A stretch of 41,934 nucleotides of DNA from Candidatus Zixiibacteriota bacterium (GTDB taxonomy: Bacteria > RBG-13-66-14 > B26-G2 > WVWN01). Of the stretch, positions 23,730-31,264 are shown piece by piece (the stretch's first letter is position 1; each line of letters starts with the position of its first letter). The position numbers and the translations under genes were made by a program. The notes under the pieces are model-generated. The model was given only the letters and a program-made list of their open reading frames with translations. It was not told where the DNA came from and searched no databases. The stretch is from contig WVWN01000024.1 of assembly GCA_011773985.1 (NCBI GenBank), positions 73,614 to 115,547 on the forward strand, in the 5' to 3' direction.

Positions 23730-25307
23730 ATGGTGAGCGTAAGGCGCGACGGCGTAATGCTAAAGGGATTCGGCTACCGGCTTGAGAGACTGTCGCCCGC
23801 GAGGCTGAGCCTGGGGCTCGCGGGCGTTTTCGCCGTTTCCCACGCCTTTTATTATTTTTTAGGGATTCGCTTCGACGGCACGCCCCTTTCGTGGTATTGG
23901 CAGTATTTGGACCCCGAGCTTTTGAGAAATAAGTTGTGGGAGAGCGTTTTCTATCTGCACAGTCAGCCGCCTCTGTTTAATTTATTTCTGGGGATAGTCT
24001 TGAAAGTTTCGCGCGGCGACGGGCGGGCGATTTTTCAGGCCGTCTTCCTCGCCGCGGGCTTGGCGTTGTACCTATCGCTTTTTTGGTTACAGCTTCGCCT
24101 CGGCGTGTCGCGCGGCGCCGCCTTCGCGTTGAGCACGCTTTTCCTGATAAGCCCTTCATTTATTTTATACGAACACCTGTTGTTTTACACGTTCCCCCTC
24201 GCGGCCTTGATTGCGCTGTCCGCTTTGCTGTTCTACGAAATATTGGCGCGGCGGCGGACGTGGGCCGTCGCGGCGTTTTTCCTCTCCCTATTTTTAATTT
24301 GCGGCGTTCGCCATACGTTTCATATCGCGTATTACGTTCTCGCGGCGGCGTTCTTGGCCGCGGCCTGCGCCGGCGCGCGCAGGAAGGTCCTTTTGGTCGC
24401 GGCGGCGCCTTTTTTGGTACTTTTTTCTTTTTACGCCAAAAACTTCGTTTTGTTCGGCCAATTCTCGGCGAGCTCCTGGACCGGTATGAACTTCTGGCAA
24501 ATGACCGGCTCAAACTTAAAGCTGGAAGAGAAGGAGCGATTGCTCGCGGAGGGCAGGCCGTCGGAGTCGGCCTTGGTGCCACCTTTTTCGGCCGTAGATG
24601 AATACCCCGCCGGTTGCGCGGACGTGTCTCGCTTCCCGGACGTCGAGGCGCTGACGCAGGTCTGTAAGTCGACTGGCCCCGTCAACTACAATCACCTCGC
24701 GTTCGTGGCCGCCTCGCGCGAATATTTGAACGACGCGTTGTACGTAATGAAGCGTTTTCCCGGGACTTACTTCAGGGGTCTTTTGAGGTCTTGGTTTATA
24801 TATTTTAAGTCGAGTAGCGGTCACGTGAGCGGCGCCCGGTTCTTGGACGAAACCGGGAATCTGAGCCGCATTTCATTTATGAACGACGCTTACGACTATT
24901 TATTCTTCGGGAAGGTTTTTATCGGGCCCCTCTCGCGGGGTATAAGTTCGATTTTTTTATTTAAGGAAGGGGAGGAGAACGTTTACTTGTTGCTGTGGCT
25001 CGGCCTGCCGTTATTGCTCTTCTACGGCTTTAGTTTGGCTTTGCGAAGGAGCGGGCCGGGCGCGCGCGGTTTCGGGCGAAGCGAACGCCTTACGGTCCTT
25101 TATATTTGCCTTACCATCTTGTACGTGGCGCTCGTCTCCAACATGTTCTCGTGGGCGGAGAACAACCGCATGAGGTTCCCGACGGACCCGCTGTACGTCG
25201 CGTTACTCGGCCTATTTATCCAGCGAGTTTTTTTGGGGCGGCGGCGCGTTAGCGGCCGCCTACGCGCGACGAACGACGGCTCTTCCACTTCAACCGAAGG
25301 CCGTTGA
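23730..25307 (+). CDS. GT-C type membrane glycosyltransferase-like protein
   Basis: 525 aa from ATG 23730, with GAAGGTG eight bases upstream; the frame is open to 23619, but that part reads through a terminator. About ten TM segments. The first luminal loop contains DPELLRNKLWESVFYL and then HSQPPLFNLFLGIVLK, the H-x-x-P-P-L pattern of GT-C (dolichyl-phosphate-mannose or ArnT-like) enzymes. A large soluble loop lies between about residues 245 and 400. Such enzymes use polyprenyl-phosphate sugars outside the inner membrane; substrate unknown. The 3' end overlaps the 3' end of the convergent permease gene by 59 bases. Confidence 0.7.
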   Translation: MVSVRRDGVMLKGFGYRLERLSPARLSLGLAGVFAVSHAFYYFLGIRFDGTPLSWYWQYLDPELLRNKLWESVFYLHSQPPLFNLFLGIVLKVSRGDGRAIFQAVFLAAGLALYLSLFWLQLRLGVSRGAAFALSTLFLISPSFILYEHLLFYTFPLAALIALSALLFYEILARRRTWAVAAFFLSLFLICGVRHTFHIAYYVLAAAFLAAACAGARRKVLLVAAAPFLVLFSFYAKNFVLFGQFSASSWTGMNFWQMTGSNLKLEEKERLLAEGRPSESALVPPFSAVDEYPAGCADVSRFPDVEALTQVCKSTGPVNYNHLAFVAASREYLNDALYVMKRFPGTYFRGLLRSWFIYFKSSSGHVSGARFLDETGNLSRISFMNDAYDYLFFGKVFIGPLSRGISSIFLFKEGEENVYLLLWLGLPLLLFYGFSLALRRSGPGARGFGRSERLTVLYICLTILYVALVSNMFSWAENNRMRFPTDPLYVALLGLFIQRVFLGRRRVSGRLRATNDGSSTSTEGR

Positions 25308-26340
25308 CGCAGAGCAATACGAACGCCGCGGCGGTTATGGTCCCGAGGTAATCGAAGCCCTCTTCCGCGGCCGCCGTCCCGCCCGCGGCTTCGGCCGTGA
25401 GGCCGAGGGCGTCGTAGAACGCGTTGAGGCCTAACCCGCCGGCGACGGCCAGGATGATTATCGTCGCGAGGTATATCGCCGCCGAGCGCCGTCCCAGGTA
25501 TTTGGTGAGGACCGTAAGGCTGGCGGCGTTGGTCGCCGGGCCGGCGAGGAGGAACGCGAGCGCCGCGCCGGGCGAAATGCCCTTCGCGACGACGACCGCG
25601 GCGATGGGGGTGGCCGCGGTGGCGCAAACGTAGATCGGCGCCCCCAATATTACCAGCGCCACTATCTGGAGCGTGGCTGAGGATAGGCGTTCGGCAACGA
25701 ACGCGGGAGGCACCAGCGCGGCCAACACCCCCGCTAAGAGAAACCCTACGAGCAGGTAGGCGGCCATATCCTCGAACATCTCGCCGAAGGCGTAACGGAG
25801 GCTGGAGTAAACGCGGGCCGGCAGGCCCCGCGGCGCCATTTCTACCTCGTTTTCCTCTTCCGCCTCGTCGCACTCGCGCGCGCACGTTTCCGCCGCCGCG
25901 ACGGGCGGCGCGGAGGGGCGTCCCAGGAGGAGCTCGGCCGCGCCCGCGGCGAAAGCGGTCGCGAAGGCCGCTATGGGCCGCGCTATCGTCATCGGCAGGT
26001 CCATGAGCGCGTACGTCGCCGCGATCGAGTCGGCCCCCGACTCCGGCGTGGATATCACGAACGAGGATACGGCGCCTTTGCTCGCGCCCTCGCGCCTGAG
26101 CGCCGCGGCCATCGGGATTACGCCGCAAGAGCACAACGGCAGCGGGACGCCGATCGCCGCCGCCCAGAAGACAGAACCGAGTTTCCGCCGGCCCAATAAT
26201 TTGACGACCGCGCGCGCGGGGATGAAGGCCCGCACGAGGCTGGCGAGAAAAAAGCCCGCCAACATATACGGCGCGGCTTCGCCCAGTAACTCCCACGTCG
26301 ACGCCAATATGTCCCGGACAATGCCCACGAAGGACGCCAT
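25249..26340 (-). CDS. SO_0444-type Cu/Zn efflux permease (DUF318/UPF0718)
   Basis: 363 aa. Two blocks of four TM helices joined by an acidic linker. The first block has WAAAIGVPLPLCSCGVIP with Cys70 and Cys72, and ISTPESGADSIAATYAL; the second has GAPIYVCATAATPIAAVV and LLAGPATNAASL. These are the paired signatures of the permease family, some of which export copper or zinc. The linker (ETCARECDEAEEENEVE) has Cys and Glu that could bind metal. A promoter pair lies so close to the ATG that the message may be leaderless. The gene is convergent with the GT-C gene and overlaps it by 59 bases. Confidence 0.85.
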   Translation of the reverse strand: MASFVGIVRDILASTWELLGEAAPYMLAGFFLASLVRAFIPARAVVKLLGRRKLGSVFWAAAIGVPLPLCSCGVIPMAAALRREGASKGAVSSFVISTPESGADSIAATYALMDLPMTIARPIAAFATAFAAGAAELLLGRPSAPPVAAAETCARECDEAEEENEVEMAPRGLPARVYSSLRYAFGEMFEDMAAYLLVGFLLAGVLAALVPPAFVAERLSSATLQIVALVILGAPIYVCATAATPIAAVVVAKGISPGAALAFLLAGPATNAASLTVLTKYLGRRSAAIYLATIIILAVAGGLGLNAFYDALGLTAEAAGGTAAAEEGFDYLGTITAAAFVLLCVNGLRLKWKSRRSSRVGGR

Positions 26341-26346
26341 CCTTAA

Positions 26347-26374
26347 ACCATAACATAATCGTAAGAAATGTAAA
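26347..26374 (-). promoter_or_regulatory. Minus-strand promoter for the permease, abutting its ATG
   Basis: On the minus strand: TTTACA (26369-26374), 16 bases, TATGGT (26347-26352). Transcription would begin about 26340, the A of the start codon. Confidence 0.45.
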
Positions 26375-26477
26375 GGTTTTAGTCTTCGGGCGGGGGATTG
26401 AGCGCGGGCCGTGCGGCCGGGTCGCTGCGCGTCCCGCCGGCACGCGACTTAGTCTGGAACTTCGAGTAGTCGGTTGT

Positions 26478-28463
26478 TTAGGGGGCCCGGGCGCGGGCCA
26501 GCTCCCGCACCGCCTCGAGCGTAAAATCGTCGCTGTTGACCGATACCGCGTCGAAGTAGAATGGCGCGGTGGCGGTGACGGCGAATTTTAGCCGGAACGG
26601 CCGTTCGCTTTTGAGCTGAAGGCGGTACGGGCGATAATCCTCGGCGTCTACCACGACCACGCCCTTCCGTCGGAAGCGAAATTTCGAGGCGTCTTCCGCG
26701 TCGGCGAAATGGGCCGATAGTACGGCGCGGCAATACGCGCCCCGGTCGGCGGGGCGGAGTAGAAATGTTAGACAATAGCGCCCGGGCGGATATATATTGT
26801 CGCGCGGCGGCTGGTAGGACAGTTTTTGTCGGACGAGGATCGCGCGGCCGTCGTGGGCGAGGCGATCGGCCACAAACCTTTTGCCGGGGCCGTACCGGCA
26901 TTGCCACCCTTCTATAGTGCCGAACCAGCAGCGGAAGAGTTCGCGGTCGGAATGGCGTCGCGCCCCTTCGGCGAAGTACGCGTAATCGGCGTTACATTCA
27001 GCGAGCGCCAGTCCCCACTTTTCGGCTAGTTCCAGGATAAGGGGTAAGTCGGTCGGCGCGTAAAGGCGGCGGTTTAGCAAAAGCGCTTCCGGTTTTACGG
27101 GAACGTCCCCGAAGGCGCAGTATTCGTATAAAAATATATTATCGCGGTGGGCGAGGTGGGCGACGAAAGGGTCGTCCGCGCAGACCGGGATACCGGCCGG
27201 GACCCGTGCCGCGGCCCCGGCGAGGGCCTTTTCGTGCGGCGTGGGAACGACGGCGGCGAGCGTCCGTACGTAATACGACCGGGCGAGCGCGGCTATCAAC
27301 GTCAGCTGGACGAGGACCGCCGCCAGGCTGCCGGCCGTGACGACGAATAGGCGACCCCGGCTCAAGGCGGGCCCGACGAGCCGCCGCGCGCCGACGGCGG
27401 CGGCGCCGAAGATGAAAGGGACGACCGAGAGAGGATATTGGCACCCGATCTTGAAGGCCGGGGGGACGCTCGAGGCCGCCGGGACCGCCAGCGGCGTCAG
27501 GACCGTCAAGAGGTACCCGCCGGCCGCGGGCAAGAACGCCGCCGCGGGCGCGAGGAGGGCGATTACGTAGCCCGCTTTTCCCGTTACGACGCCGGTTATC
27601 CCTGCCCTGCCCGCGAGACATTCGCCGTATTCCAAATGGCGAGTAAAGAACCAATGCCTCAAGGGTTCGGCGTCGGGCGCGTACGTGAGTTTAGGGTACA
27701 GTATGCAACATACGGCGACGAAGTACGCGGCCAATATACCGCCGGCGACGAGGCCCACTCGGCGCCGTCCCGCGGCAAAGCCGCCGTATGCCGCGAGCGC
27801 TACGGCGTGGAGCGCGAACTCGTCGTGGGCAAGCGCCAAAACCGCGACGCACGTAAGGCCGGCCGCGGGCCGTTTACGGTCGAAGAAGTAGTACGCGCCG
27901 AGGACGAGCGGGACCCCGAAGGCCCGGGGATGAAAGTCGAAGAGGTTCGCGCCGTGTATCGCAGGGGATAACGCGAAGCTGGCGGCCAGCGCCGCCGCCG
28001 GCCAACGCGAACCCTCCGCCGGCCGCGCTATCGCATAGATTATCGGTATACCGGAAGCGATCAGCAGCGTTTGCAGCGGTAATAGGTACGCCGGTTCTTT
28101 GAATACGTAAGTGAGGGGCGCCAGGACCGCCAGCAGCGGCGCGCAGTGGGCGTTAAAACGGTCGCCGAAGAGTAGCGTCTGTACGAAGAGGTGTCCCCGG
28201 CCGAAATGGTAGATCGCGTTGGCGTAGTAACAGAGGTCGAGGCCGGAGGTGGCCATCGCGTAATGGCGCCCCAACGTCGCCGCGCTGAATAAGACGAAGT
28301 AGCCCCCAGCCAGCGCCCAAACGACGAAACCCGGCGTGAGTTTTAGAAACCTGAGCCGCCGGCGGAATACGATCGCCGCGGCCGCCGCCGTCGCTGCGAG
28401 CCCGGCGGCCGCCAAGGCGACGACGACTTTAACGGATATGGGTTCGGGTATTATGTAATCCAT
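26478..28463 (-). CDS. DUF2079 family integral membrane protein
   Basis: 661 aa. Up to about a dozen TM segments, then a soluble C-terminal region of about 250 residues rich in beta structure. GLDLCYYANAIYHFGRGHLF, FNAHCAPLLAVLAPLTYV and the strongly conserved ANLFDFHPRAFGVPLVLGAY mark the DUF2079 family, which is related to GT-C transferases and is of unproven function. The acidic Asp in SGLDL lies where the GT-C catalytic Asp is expected. The final part (RLQLKSERPFRLKF and so on) resembles a carbohydrate-binding sandwich. A promoter lies about 165 bases upstream. No terminator was seen in the 137 bases before the permease gene, which is co-directional. Confidence 0.82.
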   Translation of the reverse strand: MDYIIPEPISVKVVVALAAAGLAATAAAAAIVFRRRLRFLKLTPGFVVWALAGGYFVLFSAATLGRHYAMATSGLDLCYYANAIYHFGRGHLFVQTLLFGDRFNAHCAPLLAVLAPLTYVFKEPAYLLPLQTLLIASGIPIIYAIARPAEGSRWPAAALAASFALSPAIHGANLFDFHPRAFGVPLVLGAYYFFDRKRPAAGLTCVAVLALAHDEFALHAVALAAYGGFAAGRRRVGLVAGGILAAYFVAVCCILYPKLTYAPDAEPLRHWFFTRHLEYGECLAGRAGITGVVTGKAGYVIALLAPAAAFLPAAGGYLLTVLTPLAVPAASSVPPAFKIGCQYPLSVVPFIFGAAAVGARRLVGPALSRGRLFVVTAGSLAAVLVQLTLIAALARSYYVRTLAAVVPTPHEKALAGAAARVPAGIPVCADDPFVAHLAHRDNIFLYEYCAFGDVPVKPEALLLNRRLYAPTDLPLILELAEKWGLALAECNADYAYFAEGARRHSDRELFRCWFGTIEGWQCRYGPGKRFVADRLAHDGRAILVRQKLSYQPPRDNIYPPGRYCLTFLLRPADRGAYCRAVLSAHFADAEDASKFRFRRKGVVVVDAEDYRPYRLQLKSERPFRLKFAVTATAPFYFDAVSVNSDDFTLEAVRELARARAP

Positions 28464-28632
28464 TACGGCGGGCGGCGTAAGCGTGACGTTCCGAGGCCGT
28501 CGGTCGGGCCCCAGCGCCGGGGTAATTTACAGCGTAAGCCGACGCGCGTTGCCGTGGCGTCCGGCGCGATTGCCGGGAAAATTGAAACTTCCCCTATGGC
28601 GGGTGCCCGGGAGGGCCCACCTCCCCGCTGAC

Positions 28633-28661
28633 ATATTATTATTGCCCGGCTGGTATCGCAA
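28633..28661 (-). promoter_or_regulatory. Minus-strand promoter for the DUF2079 gene
   Basis: TTGCGA (28656-28661), 17 bases, TAATAT (28633-28638), read on the minus strand. Confidence 0.5.
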
Positions 28662-28713
28662 CATTAAAAATCAGGTCCTCGAGTTATTCGCGCCGCGGGC
28701 GCGTCCGGAATTC

Positions 28714-28742
28714 TTGACGGCGCGGCCGGCTCGTGTTAGATT
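28714..28742 (+). promoter_or_regulatory. Promoter for the propeller lipoprotein
   Basis: TTGACG (28714-28719), 16-17 bases, TTAGATT (28736-28742). GGGAGGT follows, a few bases before the ATG. Confidence 0.55.
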
Positions 28743-28781
28743 TTGCGCGTCCGCTCAGGGCTAAAACCTTGGGAGGTAGTA

Positions 28782-29684
28782 ATGACCGAGCGATTCGTCA
28801 AAGCCGCGGCGGTAATAGTCCTAACGGTTGCGTGCGGCGGCGGCCCCGGGCCGGAAGAAGGGCCTGCGCCTTGGCGGCCCGTCCGTAGCCCCACGACGAA
28901 GGACATAAATGCGCTCTGGGTGATAGCCGAGGACGACATCTGGGCCTGCGGCGCCAGCGGCAACATATTGCATTACGACGGCTACGAGTGGCGCCTCGAC
29001 ATCACGGCGCCCGCGCCTGACTTTTTCGACGTCCAATTCGTCTCGCCGACGCAAGGATGGGTCTGCGGCAAGGACGGTTGGGTCAACCGCCGCGACGGCG
29101 GCGAATGGAGCCGCGTGCCCGGGAACACGCGTACCAACGACCTCCACGCATTGCACGCCCACGCCCCGACGGAGGTTTGGTTCTGCGGCAGCCGCGGCGC
29201 CGTCCTCCACTACCTGGATGGCGAGTGGAAGGACGAGTCCCCGAATGTCGACGAAGACCTCTTCGGCATCTGGGTTGTCGACCAGGACCGGGGCTGGCTC
29301 GTGGGCGACAACGGCTGCATGTTTAGGCGCTCGAGCGGCAAATGGGTCCCGGTCGCGGGCCCGGTCGAAGCCCACTATCGCTGCGCGTTCTTCGTAACCG
29401 ACGACGAGGGCTGGTTCGGCGCCACGGACGGCTTCGTCGTTCACCTCAAGGGCGGAGGTCTTTCCAAGACCCGCCTCCCAAGCGCGGAGACCGTTACGGG
29501 CGTGTATTTCAGGAGCGACGACCGCGGCTACGCCGTGACCCGGGGCGGGAATATATATACCTATTCGCCCAAGGTCGGCTGGCAATTGTGGAGCGGCCAC
29601 GACAGGCCGCTCTTCGACGTCGCGTTCGCGGGCGAGGATGAGGGCTGGGCCGTCGGCGCCGCGGGCACCATCCTCAGGCATTGA
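28782..29684 (+). CDS. Propeller lipoprotein (YCF48-like repeats)
   Basis: 300 aa from ATG 28782, preceded by GGGAGGTAGTA. The N-terminus is a lipoprotein signal with lipobox LTVAC followed by G-G-G-P-G. Seven repeats of the G-W-x-x-G-x-x-G-x-x-x-x-x-x-G-x-x-W type follow, from IWACGASGNILHYDGYEW to GWAVGAAGTILRH, which is the C-terminus. It is therefore a paralogue of the exported propeller protein at 22677 but is anchored by lipid and lacks the C-terminal PASLGRVKAL tag. Likely faces the periplasm or the cell surface. Ligand unknown. Confidence 0.78.
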   Translation: MTERFVKAAAVIVLTVACGGGPGPEEGPAPWRPVRSPTTKDINALWVIAEDDIWACGASGNILHYDGYEWRLDITAPAPDFFDVQFVSPTQGWVCGKDGWVNRRDGGEWSRVPGNTRTNDLHALHAHAPTEVWFCGSRGAVLHYLDGEWKDESPNVDEDLFGIWVVDQDRGWLVGDNGCMFRRSSGKWVPVAGPVEAHYRCAFFVTDDEGWFGATDGFVVHLKGGGLSKTRLPSAETVTGVYFRSDDRGYAVTRGGNIYTYSPKVGWQLWSGHDRPLFDVAFAGEDEGWAVGAAGTILRH

Positions 29685-29744
29685 CGCTTGGCGTCGGAAG
29701 TTTTCGGGTATGATGGCGGGCCTGCCGCTACAAAAATACGTGGC

Positions 29745-29786
29745 GGGTCGACCTGAAGGTCGGCCCCTACGTAAATGAAACCCGGC
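29745..29786. repeat. Intergenic palindromic repeat, copy 1
   Basis: Contains CGACCTGAAGGTCG followed by GCCCCTACGTAAATGAAACC. The 42 bases match those at 31180-31222 with one difference that I can see. The last part is the left arm of a terminator. Confidence 0.75.
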
Positions 29787-29808
29787 CGCGGAGCCGGGTT
29801 TCTCTTTT
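29778..29808 (+). terminator. Terminator after the propeller lipoprotein gene
   Basis: Perfect 9-bp stem AAACCCGGC / GCCGGGTTT with a six-base loop, then TCTCTTTT. Confidence 0.75.
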
Positions 29809-29824
29809 GAAAGATTAAGGCCGT

Positions 29825-30307
29825 TTATTCGCCCTCGACGGGCGTCGGCTCGAGCGCGTCTTCCGGGACCCAGCCGCGGAGGCCGTCCGCGTTCAGCACC
29901 TCAACAAAGCCCGGCTTGGAGGCGGCGGCGTCGGTCGGCGCGTAGGCCACGAGTTCGCCCTTCTTCAATCGCGTCACCTCTAAAGGGACGTCTTGCGGTA
30001 CGCCGGACAGCGTCGTCTCTTCCGCGACGACCGCGAGCGCCCGCCCCAAGTTTTCCCATTCCGTGAAGCCGGCGGTGCCGTTCTCGAGCGTGACGTGGCA
30101 GCACGTCCGGGGCGGTTCCGTCGGCGCGACCGGCGCCGCTACGACCGCCGTCCAGTAGGGGAGGCGCTCGACGATATGGCTTTCGTCGTAATCTTCGTCG
30201 ACGTCGTAGAGGGCTGCGCTCTCCGCGATTACTAAATGCGTCGGCGTGAAGGCGAGGGCCGCGGAGGCGGTTAATAATAAGGCCGAAATAATTTTGTAAA
30301 TGTGCAC
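29825..30307 (-). CDS. Secreted SH3-like protein
   Basis: About 160 aa. The signal peptide reads IISALLLTASAALAF. The mature part has THLVIAESAALYDV, LENGTAGFTEWENLGRAL and GFVEVLNADGLRGWVPEDAL, a pair of bacterial SH3-like units of the kind that bind cell wall. The start is unclear. AGGAGG is directly followed by TG, so the GTG at 30307 overlaps the ribosome site; the next in-frame codon at proper distance is ATT at 30301. No ATG or TTG is suitable. A TATAAT lies at 30326-30331 on the same strand. Coordinates use the GTG. Confidence 0.65.
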   Translation of the reverse strand: MHIYKIISALLLTASAALAFTPTHLVIAESAALYDVDEDYDESHIVERLPYWTAVVAAPVAPTEPPRTCCHVTLENGTAGFTEWENLGRALAVVAEETTLSGVPQDVPLEVTRLKKGELVAYAPTDAAASKPGFVEVLNADGLRGWVPEDALEPTPVEGE

Positions 30308-30325
30308 CTCCTGAGAAGTAACGAT

Positions 30326-30331
30326 ATTATA
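30326..30331 (-). promoter_or_regulatory. Minus-strand -10 box for the SH3-like gene
   Basis: TATAAT read on the minus strand, about 20 bases before the coding start. The -35 region (TATTCA at 17 bases) is weak. Confidence 0.4.
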
Positions 30332-30365
30332 AATTAAAGGTGGCGCTATGAATAGGTAAGAAAAA

Positions 30366-30460
30366 GACCCGGCCTCGCGGCCGGGTTTCGCAACGTCGGC
30401 GTGGGAGAGGGGGTGTCCAATTCCTCCCGGCCGTTGTCCGCGGCGGCATGCGCCGACCAC
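30366..30460 (-). pseudogene. Remnant of a PQQ-propeller gene 3' end with its terminator (copy A)
   Basis: On the minus strand it translates to W-S-A-H-A-A-A-D-N-G-R-E-E, matching the W-G-G-N-A-A-H-N-G-W-E-E end of the intact PQQ gene at 31265, and the former stop now reads TTG. It is followed by a hairpin (ACCCGGCC / GGCCGGGT, 30367-30386) and CTTTTT on the minus strand, the equivalent of the terminator at 31213-31235. About 75 bases align closely with the intact gene's 3' end. Confidence 0.65.
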
Positions 30461-30476
30461 CGGCCGCCGTTTAATC

Positions 30477-30505
30477 TTGACGCCCGGTGCCGCCGGTAAT
30501 AAAAT
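30477..30505 (+). promoter_or_regulatory. Promoter for the DUF4258/DUF2283 pair
   Basis: TTGACG (30477-30482), 17 bases, TAAAAT (30500-30505). The expected transcript begins near 30512, which excludes the GTG at 30487 as the start of the first gene. Confidence 0.6.
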
Positions 30506-30549
30506 ACGACGGGCGTTACGGCCCGACGCTACCACGAGGTCCGCGAGCC

Positions 30550-30804
30550 ATAAAAAAGGTTAGATTAACCGAGCACGCCCGGTACAAGATCAAGCTCCTC
30601 GCTGGGTTGGGCGTACCTGTTGACGAGGAGGCCGTGATAAAGACGGCATCGGCTCCTGGGGATGTTGAGGCGGGTTACGGCGGGAAGCGCGTAACCGAAG
30701 CGCCGCTCGACGAGGGGCGCGTATTGCGGGTCGTGTTTATCGAAGACGCCGACGCCGTTACCGTGATCACCGTGTACCCCGCCCGAAGGGGGCGTTATGA
30801 TTAA
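30550..30804 (+). CDS. DUF4258 family small protein
   Basis: 84 aa if started at ATA 30550, reading (M)KKVRLTEHARYKIK. This is exactly where DUF4258 proteins begin ('K-x-R-x-T-x-H-A-x-x-R'). The frame is open to a GTG at 30487, but that lies before the predicted transcription start, and no ATG, GTG or TTG occurs between. GAGGT is 9 bases upstream of the ATA. Later, EEAVIKTASAPGDVEAGYGG and VLRVVFIEDADAVTVITVYP complete the domain. DUF4258 proteins resemble RelE-like or BrnT-like toxins in size and shape and are often found next to DUF2283 genes. Here the pair overlaps by 8 bases. A toxin-antitoxin role is an inference. Confidence 0.7.
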   Translation: MKKVRLTEHARYKIKLLAGLGVPVDEEAVIKTASAPGDVEAGYGGKRVTEAPLDEGRVLRVVFIEDADAVTVITVYPARRGRYD

Positions 30805-31015
30805 AACGAAATACAGCGACGACGTGGACGCATTAGTAATACAGTTCTCCGAGAAAGACGTCGACGTGGCCGAGGAGCGGGGCCCTTATATCCTCCACTA
30901 CGCCGCCGACGGCGAACTCGTTTTGTTGGAAGTTTTAAACGGCCGCGACTTTATATTGGAGGCGGTCGCCAGCGTCTTCGGCGATAAGGAGCGCGCCGCG
31001 GAGACGCCGGGATAA
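30797..31015 (+). CDS. DUF2283 family small protein
   Basis: 72 aa. It begins MIKTKYSDDVDALVIQFSEK and continues ERGPYILHYAADGELVLLEV, the 'Y-D-x-x-x-D-x-L-x-I-x-F' and 'D-x-x-G-x-[LV]-x-x-x-E-[IV]-L' pattern of DUF2283. ATG 30797 overlaps the DUF4258 stop region by 8 bases, so the two are coupled. DUF2283 is a short beta-rich domain of unknown function and a frequent partner of DUF4258; it may be the antidote of a toxin-antitoxin pair. The module sits between two decayed copies of the PQQ gene 3' end. Confidence 0.78.
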   Translation: MIKTKYSDDVDALVIQFSEKDVDVAEERGPYILHYAADGELVLLEVLNGRDFILEAVASVFGDKERAAETPG

Positions 31016-31045
31016 ACGGCGCTATAGTAAGCGGACGTGTTTAAA

Positions 31046-31140
31046 CACGGCCTTGAGGCCGGGTTCGCAGCATCGGCACGCGAGGGGGGGGTGTCCTACT
31101 CCTCCCGGCCGTTGCGCGCGGCATTGCCGCCCCACGTGCG
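31046..31140 (-). pseudogene. Remnant of a PQQ-propeller gene 3' end (copy B)
   Basis: On the minus strand it reads R-T-W-G-G-N-A-A-R-N-G-R-E-E-stop, where the intact gene ends M-W-G-G-N-A-A-H-N-G-W-E-E-stop. The stop (31096-31098) and the downstream spacer plus a worn hairpin (GGCC TTGA GGCC) also match. Upstream coding sequence is missing. Confidence 0.65.
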
Positions 31141-31179
31141 AATTACCAAGACCGGCCCGCGGCTTGCCAAAAACCTACC

Positions 31180-31222
31180 GGGCCGACCTGAAGGTCGGCC
31201 CCTACGTAAATGAAACCCGGCC
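31180..31222. repeat. Intergenic palindromic repeat, copy 2
   Basis: GGGCCGACCT-GA-AGGTCGGCCC, then CTACGTAAATGAAACCCGGCC. Same unit as at 29745-29786. Confidence 0.75.
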
Positions 31223-31235
31223 TCGCGGCCGGGTT
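31213..31235 (-). terminator. Terminator hairpin of the PQQ-propeller gene
   Basis: Perfect 9-bp stem AACCCGGCC / GGCCGGGTT with a four-base loop. On the minus strand it is followed by TCATTTACG, a weak U-tract. Confidence 0.55.
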
Positions 31236-31264
31236 CGCGACGTCGGCGCGGGAGAGGGGGTTTC

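Larger units (their letters stand above)
28464..28781. other. Divergent intergenic region with promoters for both sides
   Basis: This 318-base spacer holds no supported gene. It carries a minus-strand promoter (28633-28661) for the DUF2079 gene and a plus-strand promoter (28714-28742) for the lipoprotein. The leader on the minus side (about 160 bases) contains a possible hairpin with GGGAA / TTCCC arms. Confidence 0.55.

Noticed and set aside
28483-28764. 93-codon plus-strand frame in the divergent spacer
   Set aside because: Arg/Pro-rich translation without a ribosome site; it overlaps promoters for both neighbours.
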